Positions 33,257 through 42,905 of a stretch of 63,764 nucleotides of DNA are shown piece by piece. The position numbers and the translations under genes were made by a program. Positions within the stretch are counted from its first letter, which is position 1; each line of letters opens with the position of its first letter. The stretch covers positions 1 through 63,764 of the forward strand of contig VGPU01000009.1 of the NCBI GenBank assembly GCA_016882525.1, read 5' to 3'. Below the pieces are notes generated by a model. It did not search any database, had not been told where the DNA came from, and saw only the letters and a program-made list of their open reading frames with translations. This DNA is from Cyanobacteria bacterium M_surface_10_m2_119 (GTDB lineage Bacteria > Cyanobacteriota > Cyanobacteriia > PCC-6307 > Cyanobiaceae).

Positions 33257-35137
33257 GTGTCACGCCCCCGCCGACCACCGATGGCCGCTGCCGGCACCCT
33301 GCCCTCCCGACGCCTGCAGTGGCTGGCGGAGGGGGTACTGGCGCTGGGCTGTGTGGGGCTGGACCCCACCTGGCTGCTGGGTCTGTTCAGCCTGGCCCTG
33401 GTGCTGGTAGCAGGGCTGAAACTGGGGGAGGCGCGCGATCGGGCGGGACGGCGCCTGGTGGCGCTGCTGCAACTGGTGGCCTGCGGCTTGCTGGCAGCCC
33501 AGCAGGCCGACCTGCTGCCGAGCCTGCTGCAGCTGCTGGCGGCCCTGCTGAGCCTGGCGGGACTGCTGCAGCTCGAGACCGGCCTGGCCCTGGCCTGGCC
33601 CCAACTGCTGCGGCGCAGCCTGCGGGTGATGGCGGCCGCCCTGCCCATGGCCCTGGTGCTGTTTCTGCTGGTGCCCCGGGTCGGACCGTTCGGCAACGGC
33701 ATGGGCGCCCCCAGTGGCCGGGCGAGCACGGGCCTCAGCGACGACCTCGACCCGGGCTCGATCGCCACCCTGGTCGACAACACCAGCCCGGCGGCGCGGG
33801 TGGCCTTCGGCGACGACCGGCCGCCCCCTGCCGGCGCCCGCTACTGGCGGGTGCTGGTGCACCCCCGCTTCGATGGCCGGCGCTGGCAGCGGGACGCCGA
33901 TGCCGAGAGCAACCGGTCCCAGCCCAACGCTGCCGAGCTGCTGATGGATGGGAATCCCGATGACGGGTCGGCTGGCGGCCGGGACCAGGTGTGGCTGGTG
34001 GAGCCCAGCCGCTTCACTGCGGTGCCCTGGGATGGTCGGGCCACCTCCACCGAATCCAACCTGCGCCGCCGGCCCAACGGTGAGCTGCGGCTGCTGCGGC
34101 CAGCCCATGAACGGCGCAGCTACCGGCTGGATGAACAGTCCTCTCCCCAGCCCTGGCAGAACCAGCCTCCAACCGGCGGAGATCTGGAGCTGCCGCGCGA
34201 TGGGAATCCCCGGCTGCAGGCCCTGGGCCGATCCTGGGCCGGCCTGGAGGATCCCCGCCAGCGGGTGCAGGCCGCCGAAGCCTGGTTCCAGGCGGGGGGC
34301 TTCCGCTACAGCACCCGCCCGGGAACCCTGCCGGTCCGGGACGGTCTCGATGCCTTTCTCTTTGAGCGACGGGAGGGCTTCTGCGGTCACTACGCCAGCG
34401 CCTTCAGCGCCCTGATGCGGGCGGCGGGCGTGCCGAGCCGGGTGGTGAGCGGCTACCTGGGGGGCGTGTGGGTGGAGCCGTTGGGGGGGGCGCCCTACCT
34501 CGAACTGCACCAGAGCAACGCCCATGCCTGGAGTGAGGTGTGGCTCGGCAACGGCGGGTGGCAGCGGGTGGACCCGAGCGCCTGGGCCCTCGATGCCAGC
34601 GGCCGCAGCGGCAGCGCTGCGGAGCAGGCCGAGCGGGGAGCGGCGGGTACCAACGCCTGGCTCTGGCTGCAGCGCCAGTGGTGGGGCCTGGACATGGCCT
34701 GGAGCCGCTGGTTGCTGGGATTTGACCGGACCCAGCAGGACGCCCTGCTGCGGTGGCTGCTGGGGGACCAGCGCTGGGCGCTGGGCTGGTTGATCCTGGG
34801 GGGGGCTGGCGCCGGGCTCGCCGCAGGCCTGCTGCTGCACCGGCGCCGAGCCCTGGCGGATCTGGACCAACCCGCCAGGGACCTCCAGACCCTGCTGCGG
34901 GAGCTGGCCCGCCTGCAGGTGGTGCCTTCGCCGGGCGAGACCCTCGAGCAGCTGGCCGGGCGGGCAGCAGCGCTTCATCCGCAGCTGGCCGCTCCCCTGG
35001 CCGAACTCGTGCACTCCCATGCCGCCCGGCGCTTCGCCCCACTCGCCGGCGGCGGCGAAACGGCAACCCGTCGCCGCTGGCAGGCCGCCCTGCGCGAGCT
35101 GAAGCGGTGCCGCAGGGACGCTATAAGGCAGACGTGA
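33257..35137 (+). CDS. TgpA-like membrane transglutaminase (DUF3488 + transglutaminase core)
   Basis: This 626-residue protein begins with five or so N-terminal membrane helices (about 10-140), then a large domain with the transglutaminase-like triad: Cys in RREGFCGHYASAFSALMRAAGVPSRVV, His in QSNAHAWSEVWL, Asp in WQRVDPSAWA. A last helix (WLILGGAGAGLAAGLLL) precedes a cytoplasmic tail. It may crosslink or cleave an envelope protein or peptide. It lies 6 bp after DUF58 and completes the MoxR-DUF58-TgpA operon. GTG 33257 is used; ATG 33281 is possible. Confidence 0.9.
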   Translation: MSRPRRPPMAAAGTLPSRRLQWLAEGVLALGCVGLDPTWLLGLFSLALVLVAGLKLGEARDRAGRRLVALLQLVACGLLAAQQADLLPSLLQLLAALLSLAGLLQLETGLALAWPQLLRRSLRVMAAALPMALVLFLLVPRVGPFGNGMGAPSGRASTGLSDDLDPGSIATLVDNTSPAARVAFGDDRPPPAGARYWRVLVHPRFDGRRWQRDADAESNRSQPNAAELLMDGNPDDGSAGGRDQVWLVEPSRFTAVPWDGRATSTESNLRRRPNGELRLLRPAHERRSYRLDEQSSPQPWQNQPPTGGDLELPRDGNPRLQALGRSWAGLEDPRQRVQAAEAWFQAGGFRYSTRPGTLPVRDGLDAFLFERREGFCGHYASAFSALMRAAGVPSRVVSGYLGGVWVEPLGGAPYLELHQSNAHAWSEVWLGNGGWQRVDPSAWALDASGRSGSAAEQAERGAAGTNAWLWLQRQWWGLDMAWSRWLLGFDRTQQDALLRWLLGDQRWALGWLILGGAGAGLAAGLLLHRRRALADLDQPARDLQTLLRELARLQVVPSPGETLEQLAGRAAALHPQLAAPLAELVHSHAARRFAPLAGGGETATRRRWQAALRELKRCRRDAIRQT

Positions 35138-35148
35138 GGATCCGGACC

Positions 35149-36066
35149 ATGACCGCACCCACCTGGAGTCCGTCCGGATCGCCCACCGGCGCCGGATCAC
35201 CCGCCGAAGCAGGCGGTGGACGCTCAAGGACAGTTCGGAGTCGCCGCCTGGTCGCCGGCGCCAGAGCCGCCGCCGCTGGGGTGCTGACGGCAGCCTCCCT
35301 GGGGGCCGGGGTGGCCGGGGTGGCGCCGCCGGTGCGCGCCAGTGAGGCCCTGATCCAGCTGATGGAGCAGAAGCGCTGCCCCAACTGCAGCCTGGCGGAT
35401 GCCGACCTGGTGCATGCCCAGCTCAGCGACGCCGACCTGCGCGGGGCCCGGCTGCAGCGGGCCAACCTGGGCCAGGCCCGCCTGGATGGGGCCCGCCTCA
35501 GTGGCGCCGACCTCAGCTTCACCAGCCTGCTGGGGGCCTCCCTGCGGGGGGCCGACCTACGGGGGGCGCGGCTGGAGGGCACCGACCTGCGCCAGGCCGA
35601 CCTGAGCGGAGCCCTGCTCGATCCGGGGGCCCTCAGCCGGGCCCACTGGCAGGGCGCCCGCGGCATCGACCACGGCCAGCTCAGCTACGGCGAACTGCAC
35701 AATGCCGGCGTGGAGGCTGCGCGCCAGGGGCGGCTGCCGGAGGCGGAGCAGTGGTTCAGCTCGGCGATCCGCCGGGAACCCGCCGCCGCCGTGAGCTGGA
35801 TCGCCCGGGCGATCACCCGCAGTGAACTGGGCAAGCGCCAACTGGCTGCCGCCGATTTCGACTACGCCGCTTCCCTCTACGCGGCGGGCGGCGAAATGGC
35901 CCAGGCCGACCAACTGCGCCAGGCCGCCAAGCAGGTGAGTGCCGATCCCAGCAAGCCCGGGGGCGGCGGCAACGGATTGGGCTCGATGGCGATCAGCGGC
36001 GCCCTCGGGGCCCTGCAGTTCCTCGCCCCCCTGGCCGCCAAGGCCTTCCTGCCCGTGCCGTTCTAG
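35149..36066 (+). CDS. Exported pentapeptide-repeat protein with TPR-like region
   Basis: This 305-residue protein has a long basic N-terminus followed by a hydrophobic export segment (AAAAGVLTAASLGAGVAGVAPP). After CPNCSLADADLVHA come about 14 pentapeptide repeats (ADLRGARLQRANLGQARLDG pattern, residues about 85-165), forming a right-handed quadrilateral beta-helix. A helical TPR-like unit (EAARQGRLPEAEQWFSSAI) and a Gly-rich, hydrophobic C-terminus follow. Pentapeptide proteins are abundant in cyanobacteria and some sit in the thylakoid lumen. It lies 11 bp after the transglutaminase and probably shares its transcript. Confidence 0.8.
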   Translation: MTAPTWSPSGSPTGAGSPAEAGGGRSRTVRSRRLVAGARAAAAGVLTAASLGAGVAGVAPPVRASEALIQLMEQKRCPNCSLADADLVHAQLSDADLRGARLQRANLGQARLDGARLSGADLSFTSLLGASLRGADLRGARLEGTDLRQADLSGALLDPGALSRAHWQGARGIDHGQLSYGELHNAGVEAARQGRLPEAEQWFSSAIRREPAAAVSWIARAITRSELGKRQLAAADFDYAASLYAAGGEMAQADQLRQAAKQVSADPSKPGGGGNGLGSMAISGALGALQFLAPLAAKAFLPVPF

Positions 36067-36124
36067 GTGTGGCGGGTCGAGTCCCTCCTCCTCCTCCGCA
36101 CGCCTCCGCCGCCAGCCCCTGTTG

Positions 36125-38245
36125 ATGCACTCCCAGGTCCCCGAGAGCCAGCTGCTGCTGGCCGGGGGCGGCCACAGCCACGCCCTGGTGCTCCTGCGCT
36201 GGCTGATGGGCGGCAGCCGCCCGCCCGGGGCCATCGCCCTGGTGAACCGGTCCAGCACGGTCTTCTATTCCGGAATGGTGCCTGGCCTGGTGGCGGGTCT
36301 GTACGCCCCCGATGCGTGCCGCATCGACCTGCGGCGCCTCTGCACCGCCGTGAAGGTGACCTTCATCGCCGCCGAGATCACCGGGCTCGATCTGGCGGGC
36401 CGGCAGCTGCTGCTGGCGGATCGTCCGGCCCTGGCCTGGGACTGGCTGAGCCTGGACGTGGGGGCCGTCACCCGGGCGGTGGGCACGGGCGACCTGGGCG
36501 TCAAGCCACTGGAACCCTTTCTGGCATGGCTGGAGCAGACACCCACTGCGGCCGCTCCCCTGCGCATCCGGGGTGGCGGCGCCGCGGCCCTGGAACTCGC
36601 CCTGGCCCTGCGCGGTCGAGGCCACCGAGCGTCCCTGGTGCTGCGGGACACGGACCTCCAGCTGGGGAATGCCCGGGCCAACCACCTCGGCCGACGGCTG
36701 CTGGCCCAGGCCGGGGTCACCGTTCACCCCACGGCCGCCGCCGGGGAAGCCGCCAGCCTCGCCTGCACCGGCAGCCGGGCACCGGCCTGGTTGGCGGCCA
36801 GCGGCCTGCCCTGTGATGGCGATGGGCGCGTGCTCACCCTGCCGACCCTGCAGGTGGAAGGCCATCCACGCCTGTTCGCCGCGGGCGACTGCGCCGTGCT
36901 CCGCCGGGCACCGCGCCCGCCCTCGGGGGTGTGGGCCGTGCGGGCGGCACCCACCCTGGCCGCCAACCTGGCGCGCTGCCTGAACGCCGGGAGCTCCCTG
37001 GCGGCGGACGCGGCCCCGCAGGGGCTGCGGCGCTGGCGGCCCCAGCGCCGGGCCCTGCAGTTGCTGGCCGATGGCAGTTGCCCTGAGCGGCCGCAGGCGG
37101 TGGCGGTGTGGGGGCCGGTGACCCTCGGCCCCAGCCCCCTGCTCTGGCGCTGGAAGAACTGGATCGATCGGCGCTTCATGGAGCGCTTCGCGCGCAAACG
37201 GGCCATGGGCGCCGCGGGCGAGACCATGGCCTGCCGGGGCTGCGCCGCCAAACTGGCGGCTCCCACCCTGAGCGCCGGGCTGCAGGCGGCGGGCGTGGGC
37301 GGGCAGCCAGAGGATGCCGCTGTGGTGGGCCAGCTGGCCAGCGGAGACCTGCTGCTGCAGAGCGTCGACGGGTTCCCGGCCCTGGTGGACGATCCCTGGC
37401 TGAATGGCCGCCTGAGCACGCTGCATGCCTGCAGCGACCTCTGGGCCAGCGGTGCCCGGGTCACGGGCGTGCAGGCGATCGTGACCGTGCCCGAGGCCGC
37501 CAGCGCCCTGCAGCAGCAGCTGCTGAGCCACACCCTGGCTGGCATCCGCTCGGTGCTCGACCCCCTCGAGGCGCGCCTGATCGGCGGCCACAGCCTGGAA
37601 GCGCGTGACGGCGGCGGTCTGGCGGTGAGCCTGGCAGTCAATGGCTGCGTGGCGCCGGCAGCCCACTGGGGCAAAGGGCCCCTGGCCGCCGGCGAGGTGC
37701 TGCTGCTCAGCCGGCCCCTGGGCACCGGGGTGCTGTTCGCCGCCGCCATGGCGGGTGCGGCCCGGGCCAACTGGCTGGATCGGGCCCTGGAACAGATGCA
37801 GCAGAGCCAGGCCGCCCTGGTGCCCCTGCTCCGGGAGCTGGGCTGCCGGGCCTGCACCGACGTCACCGGCTTCGGGCTGCTGGGGCACCTCGGCGAGATG
37901 CTCGCCGCCGGGCCGGCAGGGCTCCAGGTCGCCGTGAGGGCCGAGGCCCTGCCGGCGCTGCCGGGGGCCCTGGAGCTGCTGGAGCAGGGCCACGCCAGCA
38001 CCCTCGCCCCCAGCAATGCCACCGCCCTGGCGCTGCTGGATGGGCCGATTCAGCTCGTGGGACCGCGCACGGGAGCCCTGACGGGCCTGCTCATCGATCC
38101 CCAGACCTGCGGCCCTCTGCTCGCCGCCCTGCCGGCAGCCGCGGCCGGCACCGCCCTGGAGCGCCTGCGACAGCTGGGATTCCATGACGCCCGGGTGATC
38201 GGCACGGTGCAGGCCCCGGCTGCGCCCGGGGACCGGCGGCCATGA
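36125..38245 (+). CDS. selD: FAD-dependent oxidoreductase-SelD fusion (selenide, water dikinase)
   Basis: Residues about 1-365 form an NDH-2-like FAD oxidoreductase (LLLAGGGHSHALVLLRWL, SSTVFYSGMVPGLVAGLY, FAAGDCAVL). Residues about 366-706 form SelD, with the active-site segment MACRGCAAKL, HSLEARDGGG, TDVTGFGLLGHL and IDPQTCGPLLAALP. SelD makes selenophosphate from selenide and ATP. Cys replaces Sec at the catalytic position. The fusion is known in cyanobacteria and others; the oxidoreductase may supply reduced selenium. selA, selB and selC are absent here, so the product probably feeds tRNA 2-selenouridine synthesis. The stop overlaps kdsD as ATGA. Confidence 0.93.
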   Translation: MHSQVPESQLLLAGGGHSHALVLLRWLMGGSRPPGAIALVNRSSTVFYSGMVPGLVAGLYAPDACRIDLRRLCTAVKVTFIAAEITGLDLAGRQLLLADRPALAWDWLSLDVGAVTRAVGTGDLGVKPLEPFLAWLEQTPTAAAPLRIRGGGAAALELALALRGRGHRASLVLRDTDLQLGNARANHLGRRLLAQAGVTVHPTAAAGEAASLACTGSRAPAWLAASGLPCDGDGRVLTLPTLQVEGHPRLFAAGDCAVLRRAPRPPSGVWAVRAAPTLAANLARCLNAGSSLAADAAPQGLRRWRPQRRALQLLADGSCPERPQAVAVWGPVTLGPSPLLWRWKNWIDRRFMERFARKRAMGAAGETMACRGCAAKLAAPTLSAGLQAAGVGGQPEDAAVVGQLASGDLLLQSVDGFPALVDDPWLNGRLSTLHACSDLWASGARVTGVQAIVTVPEAASALQQQLLSHTLAGIRSVLDPLEARLIGGHSLEARDGGGLAVSLAVNGCVAPAAHWGKGPLAAGEVLLLSRPLGTGVLFAAAMAGAARANWLDRALEQMQQSQAALVPLLRELGCRACTDVTGFGLLGHLGEMLAAGPAGLQVAVRAEALPALPGALELLEQGHASTLAPSNATALALLDGPIQLVGPRTGALTGLLIDPQTCGPLLAALPAAAAGTALERLRQLGFHDARVIGTVQAPAAPGDRRP

Positions 38246-39297
38246 CTGGGAGAATGGCGCCAGTGCTCCCCGTGTCCTTGTCTGCCCTCACGCGCTGCCT
38301 CCAGGAAGAGGCGAATGCGATTGCCGCCGCCGCAGAGCGCCTGGATGCCACCCAGGTGGAGCGGGCCCTTGAGCAGTTGGAGGCCTGCCGGCAACGCCGG
38401 GCCAAGCTGGTGATCACCGGGGTGGGCAAGAGCGGCATTGTCGCGCGCAAGATCGCCGCCACCTTCTCCTCGATCGGCCTGACGGCGGTCTTCCTCAATC
38501 CGGTGGATGCCCTCCATGGCGATCTGGGCATCGTCCATCCCGACGACGTGGCCCTGCTGCTCTCCAACAGTGGGGAGACCGAAGAGCTGCTGGCGATCCT
38601 TCCCCACCTCAAGCGGCGCGGGACCGGGCGGATCGCCCTGGTGGGCCGGATCAGCTCGAGCCTGGCCCGGGGCTGTGACGTGGTGCTCGATGGATCGGTG
38701 GATCGGGAGGTCTGCCCCCTCAACCTGGCCCCCACCGCCAGCACGGCCGTGGCGATGGCCATCGGCGACGCCCTGGCGGCGGTGTGGATGGAACGGGCCG
38801 GCATCTCCCCGGTCGACTTCGCCATCAACCACCCTGCCGGCTCCCTGGGGCGCCAGCTCACCCTCACCGTCGCCGACCTGATGGTGCCGGCCAGCGAGCT
38901 CACCCCCCTGGCCCCGGAGGCCCCCCTGCCAGCGGTGATCGCCCACCTCACCCAGGGCAGTCCCAGCCGCGGCAGTCTGGGGGCCAGCTGGGTGCACGCC
39001 GGCGGTGACGACAGTCGGCTGGCGGGCCTGATCACCGATGGCGACCTGCGCCGCACCCTGCAGCGCCATGAACCCGGCGACTGGGGCCGGGTGACCGCGG
39101 GGCAGATGGCCACGGCCGACCCGATCACCGTCACCCCCGATGTGCTCGCGGCGGCGGCCCTGGAGCTGATGGAGCGCAACCCGCGGCAGCCGATTTCGGT
39201 GCTGCCGGTGGTGGAACCCGGGCAGCCCGGCCGGCTGGCGGGCCTGCTGCGGCTGCACGATCTGGTGCAGGCGGGCTTCAGCCGCTCCAGCACCTGA
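38242..39297 (+). CDS. kdsD: D-arabinose 5-phosphate isomerase (KpsF/GutQ)
   Basis: KdsD interconverts ribulose 5-phosphate and arabinose 5-phosphate, the first step to Kdo. The 351-residue protein has a SIS domain ([21 protein letters not shown] with catalytic-loop residues, [33 protein letters not shown]) and two C-terminal CBS domains ([25 protein letters not shown]). The ATGA overlap with selD suggests coupling to that gene. kdsA follows after 73 bp and kdsC after that, making an ordered Kdo block. Confidence 0.94.
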   Translation: MTGRMAPVLPVSLSALTRCLQEEANAIAAAAERLDATQVERALEQLEACRQRRAKLVITGVGKSGIVARKIAATFSSIGLTAVFLNPVDALHGDLGIVHPDDVALLLSNSGETEELLAILPHLKRRGTGRIALVGRISSSLARGCDVVLDGSVDREVCPLNLAPTASTAVAMAIGDALAAVWMERAGISPVDFAINHPAGSLGRQLTLTVADLMVPASELTPLAPEAPLPAVIAHLTQGSPSRGSLGASWVHAGGDDSRLAGLITDGDLRRTLQRHEPGDWGRVTAGQMATADPITVTPDVLAAAALELMERNPRQPISVLPVVEPGQPGRLAGLLRLHDLVQAGFSRSST

Positions 39298-39370
39298 GCA
39301 GCACTCCGCTGCGGCGTCCCGCCGGCCCAACCCCGTCCACTCCCCAGCCCCTCCTCCCGAGCCCTGCCCC

Positions 39371-40198
39371 ATGTCGACCCCCCTGCGCCTGATCGCCGGC
39401 CCCTGCGTGATCGAGAACCGCGACCTGGTGCTGCAGGTGGCCGAGCGGGTGAGCGATCTGTGCCGGACGCTGGGGATCGACTACATCTTCAAGGCCAGCT
39501 TCGACAAGGCCAACCGCAGCTCGGGCACATCCTTCCGTGGGCCCGGCCCCGACGAGGGGCTAGCGATCCTGGCGGAGGTGCGCGAGCGCTTCGGGGTGCC
39601 GGTGCTCACCGACATCCACGAGAGCCACCAGGCCGCCGCCGCCGCCCAGGCGGTGGATGTGCTGCAGATCCCCGCCTTCCTCTGCCGCCAGACCGACCTG
39701 CTGGAGGCGGCCGCGCGGGCCGTGGCCGGCACCAGCAAGGTGGTGAACGTGAAAAAGGGCCAGTTCCTGGCGCCCTGGGACATGGCCCAGGTGGTGGGCA
39801 AATTCGCCGAATGCGGCCTGGAGGCGAGCAGCGGCCGGCTCTGGCTCACCGAGCGCGGCAGCAGCTTCGGCTACAACACCCTGGTGGTCGACTACCGCAG
39901 CCTGCCCCAGCTCCAGGCGCTGGGCTGCCCGGTGATCTTTGACGCCACCCATGCAGTGCAGCAGCCCGGCGGGCGGGGCACCACCTCCGGCGGCCAGCGG
40001 GAATTCGTGGCGCCCCTGGCCCGAGCGGCGGTGGCGGTGGGCGTGGACGGCCTGTTCATGGAGGTGCATCCGGATCCGGAGCAGGCCCTCAGCGACGGGC
40101 CGAACATGGTGCCCCTGCACAGGCTGAAGGCCCTGCTGCGCCAGCTGCTGGCGATCCGCGCCGCCGTGGCGGATGGGGCAGCGGTGAGCACCCTGTGA
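39371..40198 (+). CDS. kdsA: 3-deoxy-8-phosphooctulonate synthase
   Basis: KdsA condenses arabinose 5-phosphate with PEP to Kdo-8-phosphate. The 275-residue protein matches the family in length and has [65 protein letters not shown] and [13 protein letters not shown] Cys in AGPCVIEN suggests the metal-dependent class. It lies 73 bp after kdsD and 29 bp before kdsC, in pathway order. Confidence 0.96.
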   Translation: MSTPLRLIAGPCVIENRDLVLQVAERVSDLCRTLGIDYIFKASFDKANRSSGTSFRGPGPDEGLAILAEVRERFGVPVLTDIHESHQAAAAAQAVDVLQIPAFLCRQTDLLEAAARAVAGTSKVVNVKKGQFLAPWDMAQVVGKFAECGLEASSGRLWLTERGSSFGYNTLVVDYRSLPQLQALGCPVIFDATHAVQQPGGRGTTSGGQREFVAPLARAAVAVGVDGLFMEVHPDPEQALSDGPNMVPLHRLKALLRQLLAIRAAVADGAAVSTL

Positions 40199-40227
40199 GG
40201 GGCACCAGGCTGTGAGGAGACACTGAG

Positions 40228-40806
40228 ATGGGCAGCCTCAGCGGTCTGCATCTGCGCTCTCGCCTGCAGGGGCGGCTGCTGCGGCCGCGCCTGCGGCAGA
40301 TCCGCCTGCTGGTGTGCGACGTGGATGGGGTGCTCACCGATGGCGGCCTCCACTACGACGAGGAGGGCCGGGTGGTGAAGCGCTTCGATGTGCGCGACGG
40401 CCTGGCGGTGCGCATGCTCCAGCGGGCCGGCATCACCGTGGCCCTGCTCAGCGGCGGCCGCAGTGGCGCCATCGAGCAGCGGGCCCGCCATCTGGGCATC
40501 AGCCACTGCCGCACGGGCGTGGGCGACAAGCAGGAGGGCCTGGCGCAGCTCCAGCGCGAGCTGGGCATGGGGCGCGAGGCCACCGCCTTCCTCGGCGACG
40601 ACCTCAACGACCTGGCCGTGCGGCCGGTGTGCGGCCTGCTCGTGGCCCCCGCCGATGCCGCCGAGGGCCTGCGGCAGCAGGCCGACTGGCTGCTGCGCCA
40701 CCGAGGCGGCGCCGGCGCCCTGCGGGAGTTCACGGAGGCCCTGCTGGCCAGCCACGGGCACCTGGCGGCCCTGCACCGCCACGGCTGGCGCGAGGGCAAC
40801 AGCTGA
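40228..40806 (+). CDS. kdsC: 3-deoxy-D-manno-octulosonate 8-phosphate phosphatase
   Basis: KdsC removes phosphate from Kdo-8-phosphate. The 192-residue HAD enzyme has CDVDGVLTDGGLHYD (nucleophile Asp and DVDG), RDGLAVRMLQRAGI, LLSGGRSGAIEQRA, and FLGDDLNDLAVR (metal-binding Asp pair). It follows kdsA by 29 bp. The start ATG 40228 has GAG upstream (GAGGAGAC at 40211-40219), a good ribosome site. Confidence 0.94.
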   Translation: MGSLSGLHLRSRLQGRLLRPRLRQIRLLVCDVDGVLTDGGLHYDEEGRVVKRFDVRDGLAVRMLQRAGITVALLSGGRSGAIEQRARHLGISHCRTGVGDKQEGLAQLQRELGMGREATAFLGDDLNDLAVRPVCGLLVAPADAAEGLRQQADWLLRHRGGAGALREFTEALLASHGHLAALHRHGWREGNS

Positions 40807-40843
40807 AGCGGCTACGGAGCGCGGGGCCCAGAGCAGCGGGGAC

Positions 40844-41626
40844 TTAGGACCGGGCGCCCAGCAGGGCCCGCGCCTGCTCCAGCTGCTCGGGGGTGTCGAC
40901 CGAGAAGCAGTCGGCCTCCACGGTGAAGGTGGCGATCGGGATGCCGGCCTCGATCAGGCGCAGCTGCTCCAGCTTCTCCAGCTCCTCCAGGGGGGAGGGG
41001 GGCAGGGCGCTCCAGCCAGCCAGCACATCGGCCCGGTAGCCGTAGATGCCCACGTGGCCCCAGTAGGTGGTGCGGCTGTGCCAGAGCTCCGGGGCCAGAT
41101 CGCGCACATGGGGCAGGGCGCTGCGGGAGAAGGTGATGGCCCGGCCGTCGCTGGCCCGCAGCACCTTCACCACGTTGGGGTCGTGGATCTTCTGGGGTGC
41201 CAGCGGGTAGACGGGGGTGATCACCGGCAACCACCCCGCCCTGGCATCGTCAGCCCGGGCCACCATCGCCTCCACGATCGCCGGATCCAGCAGGGGCTGA
41301 TCGCCCTGCACATTGATCACCAGGGTGTGTTCGGGGGCCGCGCCTCCGGCCGTCACCAGCTGATCCACCACCGAAGCCAGCCGCTCACTGCCGCTGCTGC
41401 AGGCCTCGGCCGTGGCCAGGCCGGCAAAGCCCCAGCTGCGCACGGCGTCCAGCACCTCGGCGCTGTCGCTGCAGGCCAGCACCGCCGCCACCCCCTGGGC
41501 CTGGCGGCAGCGCTCCAGCACATGGCGCAGCATCGGCTGGCCGCCAATGGCGGCCATCACCTTGCCCGGCAGCCGCGACGAGGCCAGCCGGGCCGGCACC
41601 GCCACCACCACCGCACCTGTCCGCAT
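40844..41626 (-). CDS. kdsB: CMP-Kdo synthetase (3-deoxy-manno-octulosonate cytidylyltransferase)
   Basis: KdsB activates Kdo with CTP. The 260-residue nucleotidyltransferase has VVAVPARLASSRLPGKVMA (nucleotide loop), CSSGSERLA, NVQGDQPLLDP, PHVRD and HVGIYGYRADVL. It points toward kdsC with a 37-bp gap. The start ATG 41626 is used because the frame remains open far upstream into cca. Together with kdsD, kdsA and kdsC this completes the cytosolic Kdo activation pathway. Confidence 0.95.
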   Translation of the reverse strand: MRTGAVVVAVPARLASSRLPGKVMAAIGGQPMLRHVLERCRQAQGVAAVLACSDSAEVLDAVRSWGFAGLATAEACSSGSERLASVVDQLVTAGGAAPEHTLVINVQGDQPLLDPAIVEAMVARADDARAGWLPVITPVYPLAPQKIHDPNVVKVLRASDGRAITFSRSALPHVRDLAPELWHSRTTYWGHVGIYGYRADVLAGWSALPPSPLEELEKLEQLRLIEAGIPIATFTVEADCFSVDTPEQLEQARALLGARS

Positions 41627-41676
41627 CGGAGCCGCCGTCAGTGGGGCGATCCTATGGAGCACGGGCAGGCCGGGGA

Positions 41677-42900
41677 TCAGAGCCGCTCCTGCGCCAGGAG
41701 TTCGTCGCGCCGCCGCCGCAGTTCGGCCCCCAACTCTGGGCCAGCCACCCAGCCCTCCGCCAGCAGCTGCCGGGCCTCCACCGGGGCCCGCAGATGGCGC
41801 CAGCGCAACAGCCAGCGCAGCAGCGGCCGGCGGGGCTGATCCCCGGCCGCCACCGCCAGGGCCACCGCCTCGGGGCTGAAGCCAGGGCCCTCCAGCAGGC
41901 GGCACCAGTCGGCCACGGTCATGGCTGGCGCAGGAGACGCGGGCAGGCGAGCCCGCAGCTGCTGCCACTGGGCCAGCAGGCGGTGCTGGCGATGGGGGAG
42001 CTGCAACCGCTCCGCCAGGGCCAGGGGATCGCGCGCCCCGGCCACCAGCACCGCCAGCGGGGGCAGCTGCAACCGCTCGCCCCAGACCATCCGGCGGTGC
42101 CAGCCCGGATCGCGCTGCAGGCGGTCGTCCAGCAGGGCCAGTCCTCCCCAGTGCTGGAGCACCGCCAGGGCCCGCCGCCAGGGCTCCCGCTCCAGCAACA
42201 GCTCCAGTTCCATCCGCAGCCGGGTGCCGAGGGCGGGCGGTGCCTGGCCGGGGGAGTCGCCGGGGTGCCAGGACCAGGGCCAGGCCTCCAGGGTGGAGCG
42301 GGCCTGCTCCAGGCTGGCCGGCGCCAGCGCGAAACCCAGGCGGGCGGCATAGCGGGCCCCCCGCACCAGCCGGGTGGGATCGTCGTGCAGGCTGGCGCCA
42401 TGCAGCAGGCGCAGCTGGCGCTGTTGCAGGTCGGCCTGGCCCCCATGGGGATCGAGCAGCTCGCCACTGGCCAGATCCAGGGCGATGGCGTTGATGCTGA
42501 AGTCGCGCCGCGCCAGGTCGTCCGCCAGCACGCCCAGGCTGACGCTGGGATTTTCAGCCGGGCAGGGGTAGATCTCCCGCCGGGCCGAGGCCACATCCAG
42601 CAGCCAGGGCTCACCCTGGAGCCGCAGCTCCACCTCCACGGTGCCGTAGGCGCCATGCTCCAGGGCCGTCTGCAGCGTGCCGCTGGGCAGCACCTGGCCC
42701 AGGGCCTCCACCAGGGCGCTGGCCCGGCCCTCCACCACCAGATCCAGATCCGGCACCCCTCGCCAGGGATCGTTATGCACCCGATGGAGCAACAGATCGC
42801 GCACCGCCCCGCCCACCAGGGCGACCCGGGGGAGGCCGGCGCGCTGCTGGGCGGCCATCAGACCCTCCAGCAGGGCAGGGGGCACACCCGGCACGGGCAT
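41677..42900 (-). CDS. cca: tRNA nucleotidyltransferase / poly(A) polymerase family (CCA-adding)
   Basis: This 407-residue class II nucleotidyltransferase has VALVGGAVRDLLLHR and DLDLVVEGRAS (catalytic Asp pair), RRDFSINAIALDL, LHDDPTRLVRGARYAARLGF and a helical C-terminal region. It adds or repairs CCA, or only A or CC if the cell splits the job between two enzymes; the sequence alone does not decide. It lies 5 bp after the uvrD stop on the same strand, and 50 bp before kdsB. Confidence 0.92.
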   Translation of the reverse strand: MPVPGVPPALLEGLMAAQQRAGLPRVALVGGAVRDLLLHRVHNDPWRGVPDLDLVVEGRASALVEALGQVLPSGTLQTALEHGAYGTVEVELRLQGEPWLLDVASARREIYPCPAENPSVSLGVLADDLARRDFSINAIALDLASGELLDPHGGQADLQQRQLRLLHGASLHDDPTRLVRGARYAARLGFALAPASLEQARSTLEAWPWSWHPGDSPGQAPPALGTRLRMELELLLEREPWRRALAVLQHWGGLALLDDRLQRDPGWHRRMVWGERLQLPPLAVLVAGARDPLALAERLQLPHRQHRLLAQWQQLRARLPASPAPAMTVADWCRLLEGPGFSPEAVALAVAAGDQPRRPLLRWLLRWRHLRAPVEARQLLAEGWVAGPELGAELRRRRDELLAQERL

Positions 42901-42905
42901 GGCGC

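Noticed and set aside
35993..38185. Long leftward open frame opposite selD
   Set aside because: The plus strand encodes an intact FAD-SelD fusion; the opposite frame has no recognisable motif.
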